Shown here one piece after another: positions 12,301 to 24,706 of a stretch of DNA of 64,000 nucleotides. The DNA lies in NCBI RefSeq assembly GCF_945859705.1, contig NC_079136.1:50420094-50484093 (forward strand), written 5' to 3'. The notes beneath the pieces are model-generated. The model was not told the origin of the DNA and did no database searches. It worked only from the letters and a program-made list of their open reading frames with translations. Position numbers and translations under genes: made by a program. Each line of letters opens with the position of its first letter. The stretch's first letter is position 1. This DNA is from Episyrphus balteatus (lineage: Eukaryota > Arthropoda > Insecta > Diptera > Syrphidae).

Positions 12301-13950
12301 GACAACAACAAAAGAAAAAAATAAGAAACTCTCAAGAAGTTATGATCAAGGTCTTAAAAAAGAATTATTATCATGAAATGCAATCAAAGGTCTGTTGACA
12401 TCTATAGCGAAAAAGAAGGAAAGATAAAAACATACACAATCCATAAAGAACACAACTTCTCTTCGACAACCTTATACCACATCTGAGGACCTTTTTGTAT
12501 GGCCACAGAGAGTGCAAGTCCCACATACAGTTATCAATGATTTAGGGCCTTTGTATCCTGTGCGATTAATGATTTATTATGTCTGCTAGAGGACATTGCG
12601 GTGACATTATATTGAACGCTGTCTGGATCGATTCTGAGGCTTTTAGTGCTCCAAACCAAGATAAACAGACGAAATGTAAAGGTTAAGAAGCCCGATTCGC
12701 ATCAGGTATCCCACCTACACGCGTCCAAATGTTGGCTCTTATCTCAATTAAAATAAAAAAAAAAAGAAAAGAAAAGAGAAAAAGGTGCAGTGTATTTACT
12801 TTGATTTCGAAGAGTGTAAGCAATTTTCTGTTCGTTCTTTTTTTTTACCATGAGCTGCTTGCCGATCAAGAAGTGTCAATATTGATGTTCGAAGTTAAGT
12901 AAGTGTCGGAGATGTGGCTATTGAATGTTAAAGATGTGGTTTAAAGGAGACCAACTCAGGGATGGATTTGAATTGTAAAATGGCGCCCAACATAGATGAC
13001 ATAAAAACGTTTGATTTGTTTGCACAAATTCAAGATTGAAGACAAAGTCTCTGATAAGACTTTTGTAGGATCTCTTGGAGAACACAAGAAAAATTTCAAA
13101 AAACCCAGACACTCAGAACCCAGAGAGGAGATTATTGACCCTTCATTTCTCATGATCCAGCACTGAATGAATTTAAAAAGAAGAGATACCTATAAAATGT
13201 TTAAGTTGTTGAGATAACACAAACTGGTGGTATAAAAATGCTATCTGGAAGAGTAAATTAGTGGAAGAGGCGATTTAAAATGAAAATTTCAATATAAAAT
13301 TTAACAAGCATTTAGCAATATCATAAATTTAATGATCAAAGTGCTTTTAAATGTAACTTATTGAGATTCTTTCGCCTGTTGGATACCTGCCGATGACTCT
13401 GTGCAATAAAAATGGATAATGCCACTATAAAAAACACCTGAACTTATATTTTTATATGGAAATGACTGCATCGATTAATTTAGTGAAGATATTGAAACAT
13501 TTAGGTGATAGGTTTAAATTGTGGTGTAAATGGCAAGTTATATTATATCGTAAAACTATTTAAACTTAAGATTTTATTTCAATATTAAATTATATTGAGA
13601 GATAGAAGAGGAAAGTAGCACAAATGGGTAAATATTTAAGGCTTTTTAGCATTAGTGATCGAAACTGTTAAGTAATTAAATATTTTGGTACAAAATTTGA
13701 GCTTAAAAATTTAATCACAAATCAAAAATCATGGAATGGTTTTTCTCTGGGAATAAATCAATTTTACAAAACCAAACTGAATAACTCCTTGACTTATCTA
13801 AAAATCTTAAAGATTGCTTAAATAACTGTGTAACAGCGATGACCATTACCAAAGGTTGCACCAACAACAAAAAAAAAGATTGGTTTGCGTCTGAGCTTAG
13901 TGATTAAAAAAAATTATAAGTTCCACTACTGCCAAAAAACCTTGTTTTTA
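9340..13950. other. Gene-free spacer between sulfotransferase copies (left part)
   Basis: No gene is supported. 9340-11900 is AT-rich with homopolymer runs. About 11930-13200 has less repetitive, more balanced base composition but no long reading frame and no recognised repeat. A 12-base match to a lysine-tRNA primer-binding site (tggcgcccaaca, about 12980) stands alone with no visible LTR. Confidence 0.5.
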
Positions 13951-15351
13951 GTGGAGTAACTAAAGCTCAAAAATTGGCAATATTAGGGAACCCGGCCGAA
14001 CAGCTTAGATTTTGATGATCTTTTTTTTCAAACGTCGGTAATTAAAAATACTTTAAAGTCTATAGATTAAAAATTGCCGGTGTTGCCGTTTTGATTTTTT
14101 TAATTTAATTGAAGATTTTTGTGAACAAAAACAAATTTTTTTCAAATATTTTTCTTAAATTTCATAAATTAATTGATGCCAAAAGATTGTCTATTAAATT
14201 CAAGGAAAAAAAATATATGGGAGTAAGGGACAATCTTCCATCGTTCAAGCGATAGATGCAATTTTCTTATTAATTGACTTCAAACACAAAAAAAAATTTT
14301 TGAACACAACGGCAACACCTACAATATTCAAATAAACATTTTTTAAAAGCTAGAAGCTTAGTCATATATTTAAAATTAAAATTAAGTTAATTGAATGAAC
14401 GGCTTTTGAAAGAATGGTAATTGAAATCAGATTTTTGAAAAAAAAAAATTATTGAAAAAATTTTAACATGTCGTTTTTTAAACTTGGTCGTAATATAAAA
14501 TGCATTTATTTTCAAATTTTTTTGGCCGCATTTATTATGATTTCAAATTATAAAAGGAAATGTCAATATGTATTACGGTTTATGAAAAAAATTAAAAAGT
14601 ATTTCATTTTCGAAGAACTTTTTTTAATAAAAGTTTGGAAAAAAAATGTAACCTATTTTTTTTTTTTAAGTTCAACATCTAAACATAAAATTATTTTTTA
14701 TTCATTTAATAACCCTTACTGTTGAAAAATAAATAGCAAAAATTTAAAGTTCCTATTTACCACAGTCTTTGAGAAAATTAATTATTTCAATGTAAAAATT
14801 CAGTTTTAATAAAAAAAAACCATTGAAATTGAAGTAATTTTTAATTTTTTTTTTTCAAAAGTGTGATATATTTTACCTTTTTTGCTTCGAAATTCAACTG
14901 ATAATATTTATGGCCAAAAATTTTTTTTAAATAAATTCATATTTTATTAGAAAAAGTTTGGAAAAAAGTCATTTTAAATTTTTCTAATAACATTTTTTTT
15001 TCTAATTCTGAGTTTGAGGACCATTTTTTCAAAAAGTCTTGATTAAATTTAGTGGATTTAAATTCAAGAGATAAGAATGAGCTTCTGGCTTTTTAAAAAT
15101 GTATATTAAAATTTTGTAGGTGTCAGAATGTTAGAAAATTGCATTTATCGCTTAAACGATGGAAGATTGTCCCTTACTGCCTTTTATATATTTTCCTTAA
15201 ATTACCTAGAGAATCTTTTGCTATCATTTGTTTTATGAAATTTAATCTATAGACTTTAAAGTATTTTTAATTACCTACGTTTGAAAAAAAAAATCGTCAA
15301 AATCAGAGCTGTTCGGCCGGGTTCCCTAATAATTTGCTGTAGTTACTCTAC
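13951..15351. mobile_element. TA-flanked long palindromic element, copy 1 (1.4 kb)
   Basis: The element begins GTGGAGTAAC and ends GTTACTCTAC, with TA on each side (13949-13950 and 15352-15353). The inverted arms extend several hundred bases: gggaacccggccgaacagct, tactttaaagtctata and gggacaatcttccat all reappear inverted in the right half. A nearly identical copy lies at 40250-41675, also between TA dinucleotides. TA duplication suggests Tc1/mariner-type mobilisation, but no transposase is seen. The 85-codon open frame at 14468 is kept in both copies only because they are almost the same sequence; it resembles no known protein. Confidence 0.85.
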
Positions 15352-15353
15352 TA

Positions 15354-16730
15354 TTTGTTAATCTCCTTGTTGATTGGGCTGAATATCGTTGAGTAAGATA
15401 TTTAAATATAAGTTATCTTGCTAACAAAAAAAAATACACGTTTGATAAAATTAATAAAGAAATTAGTATCAAACCAAGATAAAAAACAAATCACTTAAGA
15501 TCTATTTGGAAAAAAGGAATGAAATTCGGCATGAAAGTTGCATTTGCAATGAGAACCAAGAACGAAAAGAGTGCATCGAAATATTTTGGGTGAAAGGGTG
15601 TTTTTTTTTTAGGGGAGAAAGAATGTTTAACAACAAGAAACAAAGCTAGTTAAATATTTCGATGGTCACTGGCATCAAGAATAAAAAAAAGACCATAAGC
15701 AATAAGCATATCATAGTTGATGGTTCATGGGTGAAAAGTGTGTTTTTTTCTAATCAACTGAATTTATATTGGATTTTGAAGGTGATAGCTATTAGTATAA
15801 TGGGAACTATTTACCCTTAATGACCTTTCAATACCAATAGCTTTCACCATTAAAATTGATAGAAAAACAAATCATTTGTGCAATTCACACGGGGTAAAAG
15901 TGAAACCTTAAAAAATCATTTTTCTTGCAAAACAAATTGAAAAAATAAACCTTTTTTTTTATTTCATTACCTTTATATCCATTTTATTTATATGACAACC
16001 AATAATAAATTTTATAACATCTAAAAGATTATTATTTCACCTTTTATATGACGCTTCAATCATATTTCTACCATGCCTACAAAAAGAGTAACCATTTTTT
16101 AAAGCCAACCATGTCGAAATCTCAAACTGAGAATACGCGGTACTTCCCACACTGGTGGCTGGCCATGGTCACCAGATCTCCACAGCTGTTTTGCGGTATT
16201 TCTCGAGTTATTTATTTAAGATTGTGTAACTTTTAGAGCATGTACCGTTATGTGTGATATATCAAATGAAAGGTAATATTATCAGCATGCGTTTTAAATA
16301 ATAATATTTTTATAATAACGTGTTTAGAAAAAGAACATCTTTTCACCGTTATCTCAAAATTTTGAATATGAAATTTTTCATAGTTATAGTTTATTTTATT
16401 ACCTATTTTATTACCTATCTACAGTCGTTGAAAGTGCGTTCCATTGAAAATCTACCAAATATTTTTTTTTTTTTTTTCATTTCTTTGGTTGAACAGAAAA
16501 AAAGCCAATTTTCTTAGTTCGTCGAATTTTCGGATGTTCTTCTTATATTATTCAGGCTTATTAACATTCAAAACTTTGTTAGAATTCTAAAAATATTTAA
16601 ACACTCCCAAAAAGATTTAGTGAATTAAAAACAAAACATTTATGTACTACCAGAATATAATTTTTTGATTCACTTTTCTTAACTCTACTAGACTTTTAGG
16701 CAAAATTATTGGCACTTAATTTTAATCGTA
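15354..16730. other. Gene-free AT-rich spacer
   Basis: No gene is supported. A small inverted repeat near 15780-15855 (ggtgatagctatt and its decayed reverse) and several poly-T runs are the only structures noted. Confidence 0.5.
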
Positions 16731-16734
16731 GTGT

Positions 16735-16945
16735 CTAGCCAAGTTCTCTAGTGACCTTGCCACTACACCCTTATTTACTGGAAACAACTCAGGCCATTTT
16801 CAACGCCTCTCTAACTTCCATACCAAAGTGAGCTAGTAAAAACCAAACTCCTTTCAAAATTTCAACTACTTTTGATGAGTAGTTTCTGAGATAATATGCT
16901 TCAAAAATCGCGAAAACCGTAATTTTGGACGGAATCAAGGACTTT
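16735..16945 (-). repeat. Inverted copy of the 7.0-7.2 kb dispersed repeat
   Basis: The segments gccaagttctctag, ggaaacaactcaggccat and ttcaaaaatcgcgaaaaccg are reverse complements, with scattered differences, of segments at about 7000-7215. This links the two loci as members of one dispersed repeat family in opposite orientation. The copy is cut off by the GGGCCC-ended element that follows. Confidence 0.75.
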
Positions 16946-16956
16946 CTTCAGTCCAG

Positions 16957-18266
16957 GGCCCTATTGCACCAACCACTTTGCAAAACAATACTTTTTTGCA
17001 AAGTAAAAGTGCAAAGCGTTGCACCAAAAATTAAAAGTTCCCCACTTTGCACTTTGCAATTTTTGATTTTTTTTTGCAAAGCAAAAAGTGCGGGCGTTGC
17101 ACCAACTTCAAATGGAACTTTGCGTAATTTGAAAATTTGCAAAGTAAAGCAATAGGTAAATAGTTTCAACTTCTTTTCGTTGTTAAAAAAGGTTGAAATC
17201 TTCCTTTTTTACTTAAACAACAATATCTTTTGAAATTTTGTTGTACTTTACTCTAACATTTGTTATTTTGTTGGTTATAGTTACTTAGACTGATGCTTTG
17301 CTGTAATTTGTTTAAAAAAGAAAATAATAGAATTTTTAATATCAATATAATATCATTATTTTAACTTTAAATTGCAATCATTCTTTGAATGACGGATAAT
17401 TTTTATTAAGGTGGGTGGCAATTCTAGAGGAGGCTATGTGGCCATGAAGCAGAGGGCAGAGGTGCGTTCTTTATTTTACCATAGTTTACTTATATTATCG
17501 AACTAAATGGTCTATTGTTTAGTTACAATTTCTAACTATTTGACATCGTTCCTAGAATCCTTTGTCAAATAGTGTCAAAATAGTCACGATTCTTAACTAT
17601 TTCCAACTCACTTCCATTATACGAGTTTAGTGAGTTGTTGATCTAAGAAATAAGATGTTTGGTTACTTTTATTAATCATTCCATTTTAATTAAATTATTC
17701 TTAAAAAAATTGGTCGTTTGACAGTTTAATATTATCTACCAACAAATCGTTCCTAAATGATTTTTAAAAAGAACACAACAAATTCTAATAATGCCAGTTC
17801 AACTTCTTTTCACATACTTACCATAGTTAAATATTCGCAATATTTAATTATTCCTAATTTCAAAATTCATTCTTAATTTTCGTTCAAAGCGATTATTTTA
17901 AATTATCATTTAATATACCCGAACTTTACAAGAGAAATGGCCATCAGCAAATGAAATTTTGTCTTTGCATATTATTGCAAAACTTTGCAGAATTTGATAT
18001 GGAAAGTGCAAAGTTTTTTTGGTTGGTGCAACGAAATCGAAGAATTCTTTGCAAATTGGCAAAACTTTGCACTTTTCAGAAAAGTACTTTGTGCTTTGCA
18101 AATTTGTGGTTGGTGCAACAAAATTTGCAAAGAAGGAATTTTTGTTTTACTTTTCAAAAAAATAATTTCCTCTTTGCAAATTGGAGTTTGGTGCAACAGA
18201 ATTTGCAAAGTTAAACTGCAAATTTGTAAAATGCAAAGTGCAAAGTGGTTGGTGCAATAGGGCCCA
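16957..18266. mobile_element. Foldback element with GGGCCCTATTGCACC ends and repeat-array arms
   Basis: The left end GGGCCCTATTGCACCAACC and the right end GGTTGGTGCAATAGGGCCC are exact inverted copies. Behind each end, the short units GTTGCACCAA and CTTTGCAAAG recur several times, forward in the left arm (16957-17160) and inverted in the right arm (about 17940-18266). The middle is unrelated AT-rich sequence. Arms built from short direct repeats are typical of FB-type foldback transposons. The target duplication is unresolved. Overlapping open frames on both strands (for example 17951-18301) are products of the repeat. Confidence 0.85.
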
Positions 18267-18269
18267 GGA

Positions 18270-19268
18270 CTACCTCTCTGTAGATCGTTTATATTTAGCA
18301 ACCATTTTCACTATAAAAAATGAAAATGTGAAAGTAAGTACTAAATGGCATGTAAGTATGCCATTTTATCCGAGTACTAAGTAGGCCATTTTGCCCATTT
18401 TGGGTTTTTTTTTTATTTATGTTTTATACCGAAAAATCTAAAATCGTTCTAAGCCAACTTATTTTAGTAAACTAATAAAGAAAACTTCATGCATACCTAC
18501 ATAAATTAACTTCTTTTGTCAAAATACATTACTATTATTATTTCAAATAACGGCTTAAAGTTGCTAAAGCTTCTTACTTATATGTCGGTTTGGCCAGATA
18601 AACTAAAGAATCGCATTCATACAACCTTCTAATTATGTTCGATTCTACGATTTCTAGCAAGGTTGCCATTTTGCCTTCGGGTGAAATTTTAGGCCACTTT
18701 CCCCTACCAAGTTCTTAAGTTTGATTTTAAATTTGTATCAATTATATTTTGATTGTTTATAATCCCCAATTTTTCATACAACCATAAAAAACGGTAATTA
18801 AAAGAAAAATTTTCAAGAGAACAATAAAATACTTGGTACATTTTTACATCTCAATACTTTTTCTGCCAGCATAATTTTGACATAGGAGTTTTTTTGTTGT
18901 GATATAACTTAGGTGCATAAAAATACTGACTGAGTGATAAGAAAGATATTCCAACAAATTTGAGGATTATTTTTAAACCATCTTTAATAAATCATTTCTG
19001 ATATAACCATATACATAAGTGGTAAACATGGTTTACTACTAACTTCGTAACTTTTTTTGTGTTTGTTTTTTAAGCATATGTCTATTTCTTATCAAGTCTC
19101 TTCCAAAAATACTGTACAATTTATGCATTTGCCATACAATAAAATGAAATGAAATAGTTAGGTACATAAATTGCAGACTAAAAGTCTGATAAGAATAACA
19201 TTTTTGTGTAAATACGTAATACATAGGTATTCAGCGAGTGAAATTACAAAACGTGTCTATTTTATCTG

Positions 19269-19301
<33 letters not shown>

Positions 19302-19394
19302 AACCTCTGTTTAACTTATTGAATAGTCACAAAGTTTTCTACATTCTTAACGTTAAGTCATTTTGCATATTTATCTTCAATTTGGTGCATAAAA
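18270..19394. other. Spacer upstream of sulfotransferase copy 2
   Basis: No gene is supported. 18835-18900 matches the dispersed repeat at about 6460-6550 (ttggtaca, gccagcataatttt, cataggag). A poly-T tract of about 27 bases sits near 19271-19297. Confidence 0.5.
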
Positions 19395-20726
19395 ATGTCT
19401 CAAAATTTTCGATTTGAACCTATCGTAGGAACCGAAGTGATGAAAGTGTTTTCAAAAAACAATGAAAATCTCCCAATAGAATTTGATTGTAATAAAAGAT
19501 TTACAATTTTACAAACTTGGTGTAAAGAAAAATATCTTCAACAAATTGAAGACTTTGAAGTTCGAAAAGATGATATTTGGGTTGTAAGTCAGCCAAAAAG
19601 TGGAACAACATGGATGATTGAGTTAGTGTGGTTACTACATAGTAATTTTGATTATGAAACAGCTTTAAAAATTGCACAGGAAGTTCGAGTTCCATATTTA
19701 GAGTAAGTTGGTTTGTATATTTGATTTCTTCGACGTTCTTAACGTAACCAAATTATTTAGACTTAATGCAATTGTACCAAATCAGCCTAATTCAATTGAT
19801 TTAATCGATAAAATGGCATCTCCTCGAATTATTAAATCACATCTTCCAATTCATTTGCTTCCTAAAGGATTATGGACAGTTAAACCTAAGGTGGATTTTA
19901 TACCAACAAAATCCATTATTCCTGAAATAATTTTTTTTTTTTTTTTTTGTTTAAGATAATTTTTGTTACAAGGAACCCTAAAGATGCAATATTGTCTTAT
20001 TATCATCATCATTGTAATCTCGGTGTATTTAGAGGTACCAATGAAGAATATGTGAATTTGGCAATTGAAAACAAAATACGTAATGCACCTTTTGGATTAC
20101 AATCGATTGAATTTTGGCAGCTACGAAATGAGCCTTACATTTTCTTTTCGAGTTTTGAACGTATGAAGAAAGATCTAAGATCAGTGATTTTGGGAATGAG
20201 CAAATTTCTGGATAGAAATGTGGACGAAAAGCAAATGGCGAAGCTTCTCCACCATTTGTCATTTGAAAAGATGAAAGGTAGGTAATTGTTTTTGTTAACT
20301 TGAAGGAACATAAAGAGTTTGGAAATTAGATTTGGTAAAAAATTTCGAAGTGAAAATTTAGAAATCCAAGGAAAATTTTCTTTGAGTTACCATTCTAGAC
20401 TTTTATCAATCAATTTAACCTTAAACAATATTTCAAATCTTTTATGCCAGCTAATCCGATGTGTAACTATATAACCGAAGGACAACTGTTAAAAGATTAC
20501 TACGGTAAATCTGGAAAAGATAAGTAAGATTGAATATTTTAAAGTTATTACTATCTATAAATTCTTATTATAACTTTTGATATACAGTTCGCAGTTTGTT
20601 AGACAAGGTGCAATCGATTCACATAAAACAGAACTTAGTGAAGAACTTGTAGAACGAATGGAAAAGTGGCATAAGGAACAGCTGGATAGCTACGGTGTGA
20701 CTGCTGAAGAGATATTTTATTTATAA
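19395..20726 (+). CDS. Cytosolic sulfotransferase, copy 2 (five exons, 323 aa)
   Basis: Second PAPS-dependent cytosolic sulfotransferase, a paralogue of the gene at 8014. Exons: 19395-19702, 19761-19890, 19956-20277, 20451-20523, 20588-20726. The last three exons have exactly the lengths of the copy-1 exons and the total is again 323 aa, so this is a tandem duplicate with conserved structure. Motifs: QPKSGTTW (66-73), KSHLP with His130, RNPKD (152-156), Ser160. The C-terminal cofactor loop reads GAIDSHK (285-291): Asp288 replaces the second glycine of GxxGxxK, whereas copy 1 keeps it. Whether this alters PAPS binding cannot be told from sequence. The second intron has a weak donor (GTGGAT). 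No frameshift or stop is seen, so the gene appears intact. A poly(A) signal AATAAA lies at 20765-20770. Confidence 0.93.
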
Positions 20727-20764
20727 TAATTAAATTATTTTGTTTTAACACAAACAAATATTTA

Positions 20765-20770
20765 AATAAA
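20765..20770 (+). other. Poly(A) signal of sulfotransferase copy 2
   Basis: AATAAA about 40 bases after the stop codon, a suitable distance for 3' end processing. Confidence 0.5.
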
Positions 20771-22410
20771 TATTTTCATTTTTTTAATTTAAATCATATT
20801 TTTTATTAAATCATCAATATAAATATATGCTATGATAAAAACAACGAACCATAAAAAACTAACATATTTTCAAAAGTATTACAAAAGAAAAAAAAATTTT
20901 TTAAAAATATATGAGCATAAAAATGCATGACACGAATGATATTTATTCATATATGACAGAAATCCCATTATCTCTGTCTATCGATCAGAGGTTCAATCGA
21001 AGAGTAAGAGTATAGTAAAATCCTTATCATTTAGGTACATACACCAAAAAAAAAAAAAAAAGAGAACAATATTCAAAATTAAAAGAAATTTTATACTCAA
21101 TGAAATAATTTCCCTATGATGAGTTTGAAGTTGATAATAAAGCCAAAAAAAAAAAAAAAATCCCCTATCAATAGGTACCAACCTATACGAAATAATGAAA
21201 AATAATAAGTTAATATAAATAAAAACAAAAATCTAACTTAATCAAGTAAACATTTACAAAAATGGCACATGCTCTTCTCAAAACATACCCACAAAAATTA
21301 TAACTTTGTTCAATTCTATTCTCGGAATTAGGTTCAGAAAAAGATAATGTGTATATTTGCATAAAGGGTGTTTCTTATATGAACTTTTTTTTCAAGATTT
21401 TTTCAAGTTTTAATTTGTATTACGATTACTTAAATGTTTCTTTAAAAAAAAAAATCGTTTAAATCGGTTGAGTCATTTACGAGAAAGTCAAAAATCTCTA
21501 AACCGGTTCTATGATAGGTTCCGTTTGTATCAACCCAAAAAAAATTGTTTATATAAAAATTATTACTTCATTCGCGACATTGCCCACAGCAATGTTAATT
21601 AAAATCGTAAGGAGATAACCTTATTGATTATCTGGCTGGCAGCAATTATTACAGTCCTACAAATATTTCATTTTCCCCTTTAGGGAATCACCAAATTCCT
21701 ATTTACCAGCTATTTAAGCTCGAGATAGAAAGAGACATCTCTATCATCGTGATGTCATGGATGTTACCCCGAGTTCCTGTTGCATCTCTTTCAATAGCCG
21801 CATGTAACATGATCAATTAAATAATTTCATTTGTGAGATTAATTGCTCAAGAATAGGACAATCTGCAGTAGCTATTTAAAGTTTTCAATAAAAAAAAAAG
21901 TACGCATACGCCATAGCGACCCATCAAGTCAAACCTCAAACAATATTTATAGCTGATTAAATACTGAAACCAGTTACAACCAGTTTATAGTCACCGCAAT
22001 GATCAATTCAAATCCGTAATTCCTGTTGAATACTTTTTGGGTTATAGCACTAGATCAGTAAATTTCAGAAAAAAAATGTATTTATAAATGTATGAATATT
22101 TTTACGGAAAATATAAATTCTTTAAAAAATTTAAAATTGTGTAAAAATCAAAATGGATCTAACGCCCTCAAACAATAACCATGTGTTTTGATTTTTTTTA
22201 CTTTTGTACTTTTTGGAAAAAAGTAAGTACCTACCTACTGCACAAAATAAATTTAAGAATGTTCTCTCTTTCTCTCTTGTGTCATTATCTGGTGTTGTCT
22301 CAGCCAAATGGTCTCAGTCGCCCGTGCTGTAAAGTGTTTGTACTTCGTTCATTTATGTGCGTTGTACTGTGTAAATAGTAATAGTAATTTAAGAATTTAG
22401 TAATTTAAGG
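20771..22410. repeat. Spacer with reverse mini-me/DINE-1-like copy
   Basis: Gene-free. About 21480-21790 is a decayed reverse copy of the element family seen at 739 (ataggttccgttt, gggaatcaccaaattcc, then cgtgatgtcatg). The rest is AT-rich sequence with poly-A runs at about 21050 and 21150. Confidence 0.45.
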
Positions 22411-23170
22411 TTTTTGGTGCCGAGACTATGATATACTTTTCTATAGGTTTTCGGTGCGCTGAATTCGAATCTGAAGTCAGTAATATCCTATCAGCTCCCG
22501 TTTTTGAAATAATACCGTTAGAAGATGTAAAAAAAACTTCTTTTGAGGTTATGCTTTTATGTGAAGACATTTTTTTTGTTTAATATTAATTATAACAGTT
22601 TCTATAAGAACTATATTCCTTCTTTCAAGATCTTTTTAAATCTTTTCGATATCTTTTTTATTGTTCGAGATATCGTCAGTTTTTTGGGTTATTGTAATGA
22701 ATCAAACAGATATCACGTTTTCATCTCCTTCTTGATAAAAACACACTTACTTCATTTTAAGATATCTCCGGCAGTAAAAAAGATATTGCAAAGATTTAAA
22801 CAGGAAAATAGTTCTTATAGAAACCGTTATGAATTATATTTTTTTAAAATTCCTCAAATTAAGGCATAACATCAAAAGTGGTAAAAAAACGTTTTTTTTT
22901 CAATTTCTAACGGTAATATTTCCAAAACGGAAGCTGATAGGATTTTTTTTACTTCAGATTCGAGTTCAACACACCCAAAACCTTAAGAAAAGTATTTTGG
23001 TTCATGTGGGTAAGATCTTGTTAACTCCAGAAAAGTCAAAAAACGATTTTTTCGAACTTTCTAACGGTAATATTTCAAAAACGTAAGCTGATAGGATATT
23101 TCTGACTTCAGATCCGAGTTCAGCACATCAAAAACTTATAGAAAAGTGTATCATAGTCTCGGCACCAAAA
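22411..23170. mobile_element. Foldback element, GGTGCCGAGAC/GTCTCGGCACC ends
   Basis: The left arm starts tttttggtgccgagactatg and the right arm ends with its inverse (atagtctcggcaccaaaaa). Inside each arm is a core close to gctgaattcgaatctgaagt, followed by taccgttagaa. Inner arm segments such as tttctataagaactat and gatatcttttttat also pair with inverted copies at about 22760-22830. An extra arm copy lies at about 22890-23000. It is noncoding. The core matches the elements at 3091, 29160, 30115 and 62890. Confidence 0.8.
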
Positions 23171-23655
23171 AAAAAATTAAATTTTGTAGACCAGTGTAAT
23201 TTTACAGAAGACGATTTTTAAGTTTCAAATTGGTTTAAAGCGCCAATTTTCTGCTCGTTTGCCATTAAAGTTATGTTTGTTATAAAGTTTCTTCTTTTCT
23301 TTTGAATAAAATATACAAGTTTACCTCATTAGTAGGTGCATACTAATTTTAAAAAATTTTAAAAAACTAAAAACCCCAAATTGGACATAGAACAATTCCT
23401 ATACAAGTACGGACTTAGAACAAAATATGATGGGACTTAAAACAATCAAGATGTTCTATGTCCCATTAAATTATATTATCTGCGAAATGAAAAAACGGTT
23501 TGCAAATTCGGAAAGAGCACCCTAAAATTAGTAAAACTGAATCATTAACTCATTTTCGATAAAAAGTGGATTTAGAACAATTTTGCTTTACTCCGACGAT
23601 ATGTATACCTACATAAATAGCAAGTAATGTAATCGCACAGAAAAATAAAGTTGAA

Positions 23656-24180
23656 TCAGACATGATTCAGTCTGTCTGTATAAGGAGCTCCAGTCTAAAC
23701 GGATGAACAGATTAACAACAAATTAAGTACGTAGCGTTTTTTGGAAACTCTCCAGAGTGGTTTTTGGAATTGGACCAATAATAACGGCACCTGTCATACA
23801 TGTATGTACAAATTTCGGAAAAGTTTACTTTTCTCAAAATCCAAATGTTAGTTTTTTTTTCGAAATTCAATATTAACGGTTCCTGCCATAGAACGGTTTT
23901 TATTTTTCAAATCTGAATTTCTGCCAAACTACCACCTAATTCAATTTCAATGAAATTTTTTTATTAAATAAGCATTTAGGTACATAATTTAAATATAAAT
24001 AAAAAACAAAGTTTGGATTTAAACAATTTTTTTTTTGTTAAATATAAATTTTCGAAAACGGAACATTTAATTTTTTTTTGAAATTTAAATTTTACAAAAT
24101 GTTTTTTTTTTTTGTCTAAAAATACATCTTATTTAAAACTTTTTTGTAAACTTTTTACAAGAATTTTACAAGAATTTTAA
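23656..24180 (+). mobile_element. mini-me/DINE-1-like element (copy with short GTCTG tract)
   Basis: The phrases cagtctgtctgtataa, gagctccagtctaaac and ggttcctgccatagaacggt match the block next to the long GTCT tract at the window start. Only about two GTCT units are present here. Noncoding; right boundary unclear. Confidence 0.6.
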
Positions 24181-24672
24181 AATTGCCTACAGTTTAAAGG
24201 GCTACCATTCTGCAGGCCAATACGAGGCCCAATTGCACGAAAGTAAACGTTTCCAGCCGTCGAATCACATAGTAATTATTAGTAAACACTCTGTATCTAT
24301 GTAAAAATGCTCGCATTGCTTGCAAATGATTAACTACTAATAATATTGATATTTCCAACTGATAATCCAACAATGCTGATAAATTTGAAAAATGAAAAAA
24401 AAGAAAAAACAGGGATAGATTATCTCATGTCGATTTTCTTTTTTTTTTTTTTCTTTATTTGCTAAAAATGATTCTCTCTCATCGAGTACAGATCGTATTG
24501 AGAGATGCTTGTCCAGTTTCAATCTGACCTTATTCGCCATCAGTATCATTTTAAAACTAGAAATAACATCGAAACGGGGATTTTTTTGTTTTGATTAAAA
24601 ATATACTGTACATTTTTCAAGATAATTACCAAAAACAAATTCGAAATCGCCAAAAATTTGCCAAACAGAAAA

Positions 24673-24677
24673 TCAGT
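24673..24677 (+). promoter_or_regulatory. Possible initiator (TCAGT) of the neprilysin-like gene
   Basis: TCAGT, the arthropod initiator consensus, lies 30 bases before the start codon at 24707. No TATA box stands at the expected distance. A 5-base motif in AT-rich DNA is weak evidence. Confidence 0.25.
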
Positions 24678-24706
24678 AGTTTAAGATCGCAAAAAAAAAA
24701 AATATC

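Noticed and set aside
12974..12990. tggcgcccaaca as a lysine-tRNA primer-binding site of an LTR retrotransposon
   Set aside because: No paired LTRs, no TG...CA ends and no gag/pol remnants were found; 12 bases alone can occur by chance.
14468..14725. Open frame seen in both TA-flanked palindromes (14468 and 40771)
   Set aside because: Shared only because the two elements are near-identical; very AT-rich, diverges at the end, and resembles no protein.
17951..18301. Overlapping open frames on both strands near 18 kb
   Set aside because: Produced by GTTGCACCAA/CTTTGCAAAG repeats in the foldback arm.
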